Of a stretch of 43,933 nt of DNA, positions 37,418 through 43,933 are shown piece by piece. Both the position numbers and the translations under genes were made by a program. Position 1 is the stretch's first letter. Each line of letters begins with the position of its first letter. A model generated the notes under the pieces. The model was not told the origin of the DNA and ran no database searches. It saw only the letters and a program-made list of their open reading frames with translations. The stretch lies in contig CAKZOU010000063.1 in NCBI GenBank assembly GCA_937138255.1, forward strand, positions 1-43,933. The letters are read 5' to 3'. This stretch comes from an uncultured Paracoccaceae bacterium (GTDB lineage: Bacteria; Pseudomonadota; Alphaproteobacteria; Rhodobacterales; Rhodobacteraceae).

Positions 37418-38035
37418 CTAGGCGGCTTTGCCCATCAGATTGGTCACTTCGCCTTCGCGGATCACTGCCGGATCCCAGGCCTTGCGGCCGAAGACTTCGC
37501 GTACCATCGGCTCGAAATGTTCAAGCGGCGGGGTCTCGTAGGCGGGATCGAAGGAGGACTGATCCCAACGTTCGCAGAACTCGGCGCAGGTGTCGAAGCA
37601 GGGATGACCGCGGAACTCTTCGCGGGCGTTCTCGTCCCAGCTGTAGTGATGCGCGTAATAGAGCATCTGGAAGATGCCGTGATGCTCAACTGTCCACGAC
37701 ACGTCCCAACGAACGAAGGGGCGGATCACCTCGGCCGAAAACCGATCATGGTTCTGCGGGGCAAGGCCGTCGCCGATGTCGTGCAGAAGCGCGGCGACGA
37801 TCCAGTCGATATCCGCCCCGTCCTTTTCGGCGCGTGCGGCGGCCTGAAGCCCGTGCTGCATCCGGGTGATCTTGTAGCCATCAAGCGAAGTCTCACCCTG
37901 CCGGCGCAGCTCGGCCAGAACCCGGTCAGCCGTCATCCGGTGATAGGGTTTCTCAAGCTCGGCCAGAAGTTGATAGTCGTCTTTGGTGCCATCTTTCATC
38001 TGGGTGAAAGATACCTGACGTTCGTCTTTGCTCAT
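37418..38035 (-). CDS. HD-domain protein of the PhnZ/TmpB di-iron oxygenase type
   Basis: A 205-residue HD-domain protein. The ligands expected for a PhnZ-like mixed-valent di-iron site are visible: H61, H85-D86 (L-L-H-D-I-G), H96, H118 or H119 (E-H-H-G) and D158 in E-R-W-D. The H61 to H85 spacing of 24 equals that in PhnZ as I recall it, and the C-terminal W-D...P-x-L-E-H-F-x-x-M pattern matches too. PhnZ and TmpB cleave C-P bonds of hydroxylated phosphonates with O2, but PhnZ's Tyr/Glu lid positions are not conserved here (Tyr54 sits at the Glu place), so the substrate probably differs. A phosphohydrolase role is the alternative. Confidence 0.75.
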   Translation of the reverse strand: MSKDERQVSFTQMKDGTKDDYQLLAELEKPYHRMTADRVLAELRRQGETSLDGYKITRMQHGLQAAARAEKDGADIDWIVAALLHDIGDGLAPQNHDRFSAEVIRPFVRWDVSWTVEHHGIFQMLYYAHHYSWDENAREEFRGHPCFDTCAEFCERWDQSSFDPAYETPPLEHFEPMVREVFGRKAWDPAVIREGEVTNLMGKAA

Positions 38036-38260
38036 GTGAGCCTCTTTGAGAGAAAAATCTGCCTGCCGCCAATCCTTTCTCAGCTCTCAGCCTTTCGCAA
38101 GGGGTTCGGCAATCCCAGACACTCGCCTCGCTTCGTTTTGTGTCCGCCTCGATTTGTAGGCCGCGCTTGCTCCTTTTGTCGGAAATTGGTGACATAGAAA
38201 GAACGGTGAGCCCGGCGGGCAAAGCAAAGATCCATGCCCGAGGAATGAAAAGAGGTTGGG

Positions 38261-39139
38261 ATGACGGACAAGGCACTTCATATCGGCGTTGTGCAATTTG
38301 CGTGCAGCGACAAGATCGGGGAAAACATCGCGACCGCATCTCGCCTTGTCAGACAGGCCGCAGCCAAGGGCGCAAAGATCATCCTCGTTCAAGAGCTCTT
38401 CTCAGGGCACTATTTCTGTCAGGAACAGAAGTCCGAACATTTTTCGCGTGCCCACACGTTGAACGAAGACCCCGCCGTCAGGGCCTTGTCGGCGCTGGCA
38501 AAAGAGCTTGGGGTGGTGATCCCTATCTCGTTTTTCGAGAAAGCAGGTCAGGTCTTCTATAACACCGTTGCCATGGCCGATGCAGATGGCTCGATCCTCG
38601 GCATATACCGCAAGTCGCATATTCCTGATGGGCCCGGATACAACGAGAAATACTACTTCCGCAGCGGAGATACCGGCTTGCGGGTCTGGAACACGGCGCA
38701 TGGGCGGGTTGGCGTGGGCATCTGCTGGGATCAGTGGTTCCCCGAGGCCGCACGGGCGATGGCGCTTCTGGGCGCCGAGGTGATCCTCTATCCGACTGCC
38801 ATCGGGTCCGAGCCCGGCCAGCCTGATTTTGACAGCTCGCGCCACTGGCAGCGCACCCAGCAGGGCCATGCCGCCGCCAACATGATGCCTGTTGCCGCCG
38901 CCAACCGGATTGGCCGCGAGACAGTCGCTGGCAAAGTGCAGAGCTACTATGGCTCGTCCTTCATCGCGGGACCGGATGGCGCGCTGGTGGCCGAGGCGGG
39001 GCGCGACGATGAAGCCGTGCTGGTCGCAAGTTTCGACCGAGAGAAGCTGGCCGCCAATCGTGCAAGCTGGGCCGTATTCCGGGATAGGCGGCCGGATCTC
39101 TATGGCGTTCTTGGCAGCGCAGACGGAGGGCAAGCATGA
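38261..39139 (+). CDS. Carbon-nitrogen hydrolase, N-carbamoylputrescine amidase-like
   Basis: A 292-residue nitrilase-superfamily enzyme with the Glu-Lys-Cys triad E45 (Q-E-L-F), K118 (Y-R-K-S-H-I-P-D-G-P-G-Y) and C155 (G-I-C-W-D-Q-W-F-P-E). The last two blocks are close to plant and bacterial N-carbamoylputrescine amidases (AguB), which release putrescine, CO2 and ammonia in agmatine breakdown. No agmatine deiminase (AguA) is in the window. The ATG at 38261 follows AGAGG. It is divergent from the HD gene across 225 bases and overlaps the next gene by four bases (ATGA). Confidence 0.9.
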   Translation: MTDKALHIGVVQFACSDKIGENIATASRLVRQAAAKGAKIILVQELFSGHYFCQEQKSEHFSRAHTLNEDPAVRALSALAKELGVVIPISFFEKAGQVFYNTVAMADADGSILGIYRKSHIPDGPGYNEKYYFRSGDTGLRVWNTAHGRVGVGICWDQWFPEAARAMALLGAEVILYPTAIGSEPGQPDFDSSRHWQRTQQGHAAANMMPVAAANRIGRETVAGKVQSYYGSSFIAGPDGALVAEAGRDDEAVLVASFDREKLAANRASWAVFRDRRPDLYGVLGSADGGQA

Positions 39140-40281
39140 CCACAGGCTTCACCCGCAAGGATGTGACCCTCGAAAACTGGCGCATACGCCCTTATTCCAC
39201 ATGGGCCTTTCAGAATGTTCAGGAGGTCGTGCCTTCCGCAACCATCCGAGCCAAGGCGACCGCCGGATCGGAGCAAATCGGGGCAAGCGGTCTTGGCTCC
39301 CTTGACGCGACCGGGCTCCACGGCCGCAAAGTGACCCTGCTCGAATGGCTTGAACAGACAGAGACCGACTCGCTCGTCGTGATGAAATCGGGCCGGTTCG
39401 TTTTTGACTGGCACGCAGATCACCGCGATCCAAGCCGGCCGCACATCATCTTCTCGGTATCCAAGTCCCTCACCGGCCTTTTAGCAGGCGCTCTCATCGC
39501 GGAAGGGGCACTTGGCGCGGAGGATCCGATCATCCGGCATATTCCCGAAGCAAAAGGCTCGGCCTTTGCCGATGCCACTCTGCGCCACCTTCTCGATATG
39601 CAGGTGAGTGTCGATTTCATCGAGGACTACCTCGACAAGACCGGCGCCTTCGACCGCTACCGCCGCGCGACCGGATGGAACCCGTCCGCCCCCGGCGAGC
39701 CTTCGGGCGACCTCTTGTCATTCATGTCAACCATTCAAAAAGGTGAGTCCGAGCACGGTGTGAACTATGCCTACCGCTCGCCCGACACTGATCTCATGGG
39801 GGTCGTGCTTGAACGGGCTGGGGGCGATCGGTTCCACCGGCTTTTGGAACGGTATCTGTGGCAACCAATGGGCGCACGAAGCGATGCGCAGATTACCGTA
39901 GACCGGATCGGCACCGCCCGCGCGGCGGGAGGTATTTCGGTGACAACCCATGACATGGCGCGGGTGGGCGAATTGGTGCGCCAGGGTGGCGCTGGGGTCA
40001 TCCCAGAGCGCTGGATCGCGGATATGTGGAGCGGTGGCAGCAATGCCGTGTGGCAGCGCGGCGGGCAGACCACCCTCTTCCCCACCGGGACCTATCGCAG
40101 CTTCTGGTATACGACCGGCGAAGGAAAGATGTTTGCCCTCGGGATCCACGGGCAATGGATATGGATTGATCCCGCCAGCGAGGTGGTCATTGCCAAGCAA
40201 TCGAGCCAGAGCCAACCGATCAGCGATCCGATGAAAGCGGCCAATGTCGCCAGTTTCCGGCAGATTGCTCGCAGTCTCTGA
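39136..40281 (+). CDS. Serine hydrolase, class C beta-lactamase fold
   Basis: A 381-residue serine hydrolase of the beta-lactamase/6-aminohexanoate-dimer-hydrolase type. The S-x-x-K motif is S107-V-S-K110 in F-S-V-S-K-S-L-T-G, followed by a Tyr motif near N-Y-A-Y-R-S and a late H-G-Q-W-I-W segment in place of K-T-G. There is no signal peptide, which argues against cell-wall or antibiotic targets and for cytoplasmic amide or ester hydrolysis. Its ATG overlaps the AguB-like stop (ATGA), so the two hydrolases are made together, and a polyamine transporter operon follows. Confidence 0.85.
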   Translation: MTTGFTRKDVTLENWRIRPYSTWAFQNVQEVVPSATIRAKATAGSEQIGASGLGSLDATGLHGRKVTLLEWLEQTETDSLVVMKSGRFVFDWHADHRDPSRPHIIFSVSKSLTGLLAGALIAEGALGAEDPIIRHIPEAKGSAFADATLRHLLDMQVSVDFIEDYLDKTGAFDRYRRATGWNPSAPGEPSGDLLSFMSTIQKGESEHGVNYAYRSPDTDLMGVVLERAGGDRFHRLLERYLWQPMGARSDAQITVDRIGTARAAGGISVTTHDMARVGELVRQGGAGVIPERWIADMWSGGSNAVWQRGGQTTLFPTGTYRSFWYTTGEGKMFALGIHGQWIWIDPASEVVIAKQSSQSQPISDPMKAANVASFRQIARSL

Positions 40282-40299
40282 CCGTCATATCTCCACAAG

Positions 40300-40317
40300 C
40301 TGCGCCACGAAGCGCAG
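40300..40317 (+). terminator. Small hairpin after the serine-hydrolase gene
   Basis: CTGCGC and GCGCAG form a six-pair stem around CACGAA, then TCGTTTG follows. The T-run is poor, so any termination would be partial. It lies 19 bases after the stop codon. Confidence 0.4.
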
Positions 40318-40319
40318 TC

Positions 40320-40331
40320 GTTTGATCAAAC
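40320..40331. promoter_or_regulatory. Palindrome upstream of the polyamine transporter operon
   Basis: GTTTGATCAAAC is a perfect 12-base palindrome located 61 bases before the potA ATG. A weak promoter candidate follows (TTGATT at 40338-40343, 18 bases, TAACGT at 40362-40367). It could be an operator; the regulator is unknown. Confidence 0.45.
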
Positions 40332-40392
40332 ATTTCCTTGATTTGCAGTGGCTGCGCCCCCTAACGTGAACTCGTCTAGGAGGGAGAACTAG

Positions 40393-41460
40393 ATGACAAA
40401 TAACATAAGCGTCGACGTCAGATCGGCGCGCAAGGTCTACGACGCGACCTCGGGGACCGTGGTTGCGCTCGATAGTGTCTCTGTGCAGATCCGCAAGGGC
40501 GAGTTCTTCACCCTGCTCGGGCCCTCGGGCTGTGGCAAGACCACGCTTCTGCGCCTGATCGCAGGGTTTGAATCGCCGACCGCGGGGGAAATCCTGCTCA
40601 ACGGCACCGATATTTCCGGCAAGCCGCCGTTCGAGCGGCCGGTGAACACGGTATTTCAGAGCTATGCGCTATTTCCGCACCTGACCGTCCGGCAGAATAT
40701 TTCCTTCGGCCTCGAAATGCTGGGCCGGCCAAAAGACGAGGTTGCCCGCAAGACCGACGAGGTGCTCGAGCTTGTGAAGATGACCGCCATGGCCGACCGC
40801 AAGCCGCAGCAGCTTTCCGGCGGCCAGCAGCAGCGCGTGGCGCTGGCCCGTGCGCTTGCGCCCGAGCCTGAGGTGCTTCTCCTCGACGAGCCGCTCTCGG
40901 CGCTCGATCTCAAGCTCCGCAAGGAGATGCAGCATGAGCTGAAGCGGCTTCAGCTCGAGACCGGCATCACCTTCATCTTTGTCACCCACGATCAGGAAGA
41001 AGCGCTGACCATGTCGGACCGCGTCGCCGTCATGCGCGACGGGCGGATCCTGCAGGTGGGCAACCCGCGCGATATCTATACGCGCCCGGTTGACCGCTTT
41101 GTGGCCGATTTCATCGGCGAGACAAATTTCCTGAGTGCCACGATCGACGGCAAGAAGGTCCGCCTCGCCACGGGCGACACCGTTGCCGCCTCAGGGGTCG
41201 AGGCCCATTCAGAGGGCGCGGCGGTCACACTGGCGATCCGGCCCGAGCAGGTGCGGGTTGACGACAAGGGGGGCCTTGCCGCCACCGTCGCCGAAACCGT
41301 CTACTTCGGCACCGACACGCACCTTCACCTGACGCTTGGCGATGGGTCAGAGCTTGTGGCCCGCCTGCAAAGCCCGCCGAGCGGCGAGATCGGCCTTTCG
41401 CCGGGGGCCAAGGTTTCGGTCTCCTTCACCGAAGGCGCGGTTCAGGTTCTGGAACACTAG
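40393..41460 (+). CDS. potA: Spermidine/putrescine-type ABC transporter ATPase
   Basis: A 355-residue ABC ATPase of the PotA group. Walker [10 protein letters not shown] (43-51), Q-S-Y-A-L-F-P-H, signature L-S-G-G-Q-Q-Q-R, Walker [12 protein letters not shown], switch H-D-Q-E-E-A, and a C-terminal TOBE domain with I-R-P-E-Q-V are present. It drives uptake of polyamines or related cations. A strong AGGAGGGAG site precedes the ATG, and the next gene begins right after its stop. Sequence alone cannot separate putrescine from spermidine or other amine substrates. Confidence 0.92.
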   Translation: MTNNISVDVRSARKVYDATSGTVVALDSVSVQIRKGEFFTLLGPSGCGKTTLLRLIAGFESPTAGEILLNGTDISGKPPFERPVNTVFQSYALFPHLTVRQNISFGLEMLGRPKDEVARKTDEVLELVKMTAMADRKPQQLSGGQQQRVALARALAPEPEVLLLDEPLSALDLKLRKEMQHELKRLQLETGITFIFVTHDQEEALTMSDRVAVMRDGRILQVGNPRDIYTRPVDRFVADFIGETNFLSATIDGKKVRLATGDTVAASGVEAHSEGAAVTLAIRPEQVRVDDKGGLAATVAETVYFGTDTHLHLTLGDGSELVARLQSPPSGEIGLSPGAKVSVSFTEGAVQVLEH

Positions 41461-42360
41461 ATGGCCCAGACAGCGGAACAGAAAAAGGCGCGCGAAGGCT
41501 GGCTTCTTTCCCTGCCGGCGCTGACGCTTCTGATCCTCGCGGCCTCTGGCCCCCTGATCATCATCGCGATCTATGCCTTCCTGACAGCAGGCGAATATTC
41601 CGGCGTGATCTGGGATCTGTCGTTCAAGGCGTGGTTTCAGGTTCTCTTCGAGAAAGACATCTTCGACGGCACCGTGAGCCTCGCCGACGCGCATCTGACG
41701 ATCTTCTGGCGCTCGGTGCGGCTCTCGCTTCTCACCACGCTTCTGACTTTCACCTTCGGCCTGCCCACCGCTTGGTTCATCGCCACCCGCCCCCTCAAAC
41801 AGCGGGCGCTGTGGCTTTTCCTGATCACCATCCCGTTCTGGACCAACCTTCTGGTCCGCACCTTCGCGATCATGGAGGTGCTGCGCGTCGAGGGCATCCT
41901 CAACAAGATCCTGACCGGCCTGCATATCATCCCCGAGCCCTTGCAGATCCTCTATACTGACACGGCGGTTTTGATCGGCATGACCTATGTCTATCTGCCG
42001 CTCATGGTCTTGCCGCTTTTCGCCGCCATCGACCGGTTCGATTTCCGGCTGATCGAGGCCGGCTACGACCTCTACGCGGGGCGCCTGACAGTCCTGCGGC
42101 GGGTGATCCTGCCGATCATCCGGCCCGGTATCGTCGCGGGCTCGATCCTCGTCTTCGTCCCCTCGCTCGGCGCCTATGTGACGCCCCGCGTCCTTGGCGG
42201 CGGCAAGAAGATGATGATCGGCAACTTCATCGAATTGCAGTTCGGCGCGGGCCGCAACTGGCCCTTGGGCTCGGCTCTGGCGTTGATCCTGCTGCTGATC
42301 GTCGGGATCGCCCTGATCTTCTATGTGCGCGCGTCGGCCTCGGAGAACAAAGATGGCTAG
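41461..42360 (+). CDS. potB: Spermidine/putrescine-type ABC transporter permease, PotB-like
   Basis: A 299-residue inner-membrane permease with about six helices and the PotB pattern: an N-terminal L-S-L-P-A-L-T-L-L-I-L helix, P-T-A-W-F-I-A-T-R, P-F-W-T-N-L-L-V-R-T-F-A, and the cytoplasmic E-A-G-Y-D-L-Y-A-G coupling loop followed by V-I-L-P-I-I-R-P-G-I. Together with PotC it forms the channel. It starts immediately after the potA stop, and its last eight bases overlap potC. Confidence 0.92.
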   Translation: MAQTAEQKKAREGWLLSLPALTLLILAASGPLIIIAIYAFLTAGEYSGVIWDLSFKAWFQVLFEKDIFDGTVSLADAHLTIFWRSVRLSLLTTLLTFTFGLPTAWFIATRPLKQRALWLFLITIPFWTNLLVRTFAIMEVLRVEGILNKILTGLHIIPEPLQILYTDTAVLIGMTYVYLPLMVLPLFAAIDRFDFRLIEAGYDLYAGRLTVLRRVILPIIRPGIVAGSILVFVPSLGAYVTPRVLGGGKKMMIGNFIELQFGAGRNWPLGSALALILLLIVGIALIFYVRASASENKDG

Positions 42361-43165
42361 CAAGCGCACAAAGACCTTCTCGATCACCACGATCCCCGGC
42401 TTCACCTTCATGGCGATCGCAACTTTTGTGATCCTCTACGCGCCGATCGCCACACTCGTGATCTATTCCTTCAACGGCGGCACCTCGGTCGCCGCCTGGG
42501 GCGGGTTCTCGACAAAGTGGTACGCTGTGGCTTGGGAAAACTCGCAGGTGCAAGAGGCGACCCTGCGTTCGGTCTTCATCGCAACGCTCTCCTCGGCCAT
42601 CGCCACCACGCTTGCGACCATGGCCGCCCTCGGCACCACGCGGCGCGGCAAGTACAAAGGCTGGAATTTCATCTATCTCTTGATCAACCAGCCAATCATG
42701 GTCCCCGAGATCGTCACCGCCGTGGCGCTTCTGATCTTCTTTGCCTCGATCAAGGTCGCCACCGGCTATACCGGCCTCGGCTATCTGATCGCCGCGCATT
42801 CGGCCTTCTGCATCCCCTTTGCCTATCTGCCGATCCGCGCGCGGCTCGAGGGGATGGACCTGACGCTCGAGACCGCCGCCGGCGATCTCTACGCCCGCCC
42901 CTTCACCACCTTCCGCCGCATCACCCTGCCGCTTCTGACACCGGGGATTGCGGCGGGGGCTATGCTTGCCTTCGTGATCTCTCTCGACGACGTGATCATC
43001 ACCGAATTCGTCAAATCCGCGGGCCAGGATACCCTGCCCACCTATATGCTCGGCCAGCTCCGCCGTGCCGCCACACCCGAGGTCAACGCGATTTCAACAG
43101 CCCTTCTGGTGCTCACGGTGATCCTGCTGACCGCCTTCTTCCTACTAACCCGAAAGCGGGACTAA
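42353..43165 (+). CDS. potC: Spermidine/putrescine-type ABC transporter permease, PotC-like
   Basis: A 270-residue permease with six hydrophobic helices and PotC features: Y-A-P-I-A-T-L-V-I-Y-S-F-N near residues 24-36, W-x-x-x-S-x-V-Q-E-A-T-L-R-S, V-P-E-I-V-T-A-V-A, the E-T-A-A-G-D-L-Y-A coupling loop, and S-L-D-D-V-I-I-T-E-F. The start at 42353 (M-A-S-K-R-T-K) overlaps the end of potB by eight bases, which signals translational coupling. The frame extends upstream to 42323 inside potB but the shorter form matches the family. Confidence 0.92.
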   Translation: MASKRTKTFSITTIPGFTFMAIATFVILYAPIATLVIYSFNGGTSVAAWGGFSTKWYAVAWENSQVQEATLRSVFIATLSSAIATTLATMAALGTTRRGKYKGWNFIYLLINQPIMVPEIVTAVALLIFFASIKVATGYTGLGYLIAAHSAFCIPFAYLPIRARLEGMDLTLETAAGDLYARPFTTFRRITLPLLTPGIAAGAMLAFVISLDDVIITEFVKSAGQDTLPTYMLGQLRRAATPEVNAISTALLVLTVILLTAFFLLTRKRD

Positions 43166-43200
43166 CCCGCGCAATTCAACCAACCAACGAGGAGATAAAG

Positions 43201-43933
43201 ATGAAAAAGACACTCGTCCTCACCGCGATGGCGTCCCTTCTGGGATCGTCCGCCTTCGCCGCGGGTGAGCTCAACATTTTCAACTGGGGCAACTACACCA
43301 GCCCCGAGCTCATCGAGAAATTCGAGCAGACCTATGACGTGAAGGTGACCATCACCGACTACGACTCGAACACCACTGCGCTGACCAAGATCGAAGCGGG
43401 CGGCCATGGCTTCGATATCGTGGTTCCGACCCATTCCTATGTGCCGGTCTTCATCGAGAAGGGCCTCCTGATGGAGACACGCCCCGACCAGATGGAAAAC
43501 TTCAAGAACATGGATCCGAATTGGGTCAACGTCGATTGGGATCCGGGCCGGCATTATACCGTTCCGTGGCAGTGGGGCTCGACCGGCATGGGCGTGAACA
43601 CCTCCGTCTATAGCGGCGATGTCAACACCTCCGCGATCTTCCTCGATCCGCCCGCCGAGCTTCAGGGCAAGGTCAACGTGGTGCCCGAGATGGCCGATAT
43701 CATGTCGCTTGCAATCTACTATGTCGGCGGCACCGATGGCTGTACCGACGACATGGAGATCCTCAAGAAGGCCCGCGACGTCTTGATGAATGCCAAGCAG
43801 CACTGGCTGTCGATGGACTACGGCACGACCGACAAGTTGTCGTCAGGCGAGTGGGTAGCTTCGGTCAACTGGAACGGCTCCAACTTCCGCGCGCGTCTGG
43901 CGAACCCGGATGTCGTCTACGGCTATCCGGTCG
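43201..43933 (+). CDS. potD: Polyamine-type periplasmic binding protein (C-terminus missing)
   Basis: The first 244 codons of an extracellular solute-binding protein; the gene runs off the window. A signal peptide (M-K-K-T-L-V-L-T-A-M, cleavage after S-A-F-A near residue 20) is followed by L-N-I-F-N-W-G-N-Y-T-S-P-E-L, the PotD/PotF hallmark, then G-G-H-G-F-D-I-V-V-P-T and P-W-Q-W-G-S-T-G-M-G-V-N. It would bind polyamines in the periplasm and deliver them to PotABC. A GAGGAG site precedes the ATG, 35 bases after potC. Confidence 0.92.
   Translation, partial: MKKTLVLTAMASLLGSSAFAAGELNIFNWGNYTSPELIEKFEQTYDVKVTITDYDSNTTALTKIEAGGHGFDIVVPTHSYVPVFIEKGLLMETRPDQMENFKNMDPNWVNVDWDPGRHYTVPWQWGSTGMGVNTSVYSGDVNTSAIFLDPPAELQGKVNVVPEMADIMSLAIYYVGGTDGCTDDMEILKKARDVLMNAKQHWLSMDYGTTDKLSSGEWVASVNWNGSNFRARLANPDVVYGYPV

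Noticed and set aside
37164-37421. Small plus-strand frames upstream of kup
   Set aside because: They overlap the kup start and the HD gene end, lack ribosome sites and resemble no family.
40320-40343. FNR/FnrL-type site (TTGAT-N4-ATCAA) before potA
   Set aside because: The half-sites TTGAT and ATCAA overlap within GTTTGATCAAAC and lack the four-base spacer.

Overview
The window reads as chromosomal DNA of a high-GC alphaproteobacterium of the Rhodobacterales (Roseobacter-type). Signs are the gene order iscR - cysteine desulfurase - sufB - sufC, an IscR with a single cysteine, an alphaproteobacterial SOS box (GTTC-N7-GTTC) before recA, a two-hairpin intergenic repeat present twice, and many transporters and catabolic enzymes for methylated or polycationic nitrogen compounds. 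No rRNA, tRNA, CRISPR array, insertion sequence or prophage gene was found.

Positions 1-14.8 kb are mostly housekeeping. The minus-strand suf operon (iscR, cysteine desulfurase, sufB, a YbjQ-like gene, start of sufC) is divergent from a plus-strand trio (alpha/beta hydrolase, unknown small protein, HD nucleotidase-like), with a candidate IscR palindrome between them. Then come icd, a YitT-family membrane protein, a glycosyltransferase-like gene broken by one in-frame TAA, and typA. On the minus strand follow alaS with a coupled DUF1330 gene, an NTF2-like gene, and recA with an SOS box.

Positions 14.9-23.3 kb hold a sulfotransferase-like gene and a betaine/TMAO-type ABC transporter split over two divergent units. 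The ATPase leads a minus-strand unit with an SDR, an MBL-fold hydrolase and an EamA permease. The double-length permease and the binding protein run on the plus strand, followed by a strong terminator and a second EamA permease.

Positions 23.3-31.8 kb hold the most interesting unit: a tightly packed six-gene minus-strand operon (aldehyde dehydrogenase, FAD/GcvT N-demethylase-like protein, zinc-less MDR reductase, membrane di-iron hydroxylase/desaturase, iron-type alcohol dehydrogenase, amidase). It is divergent from an XRE-cupin regulator and an acetylpolyamine-deacetylase-like gene. The enzyme set fits oxidative opening, deacylation and N-demethylation of a small N-methylated compound. A pyridinium betaine such as homarine is one candidate; this is inference.

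Positions 33.6-43.9 kb carry a gamma-glutamyltransferase-like gene, the potassium transporter kup, a PhnZ-like HD-domain protein with all six expected di-iron ligands, an N-carbamoylputrescine-amidase-like gene coupled to a serine hydrolase, and a potABCD-type polyamine ABC transporter cut by the window end. With the acetylpolyamine deacetylase this looks like polyamine uptake and breakdown. Start sites were adjusted where ribosome binding sites, stop-start overlaps or family N-termini gave a better choice than the longest frame.
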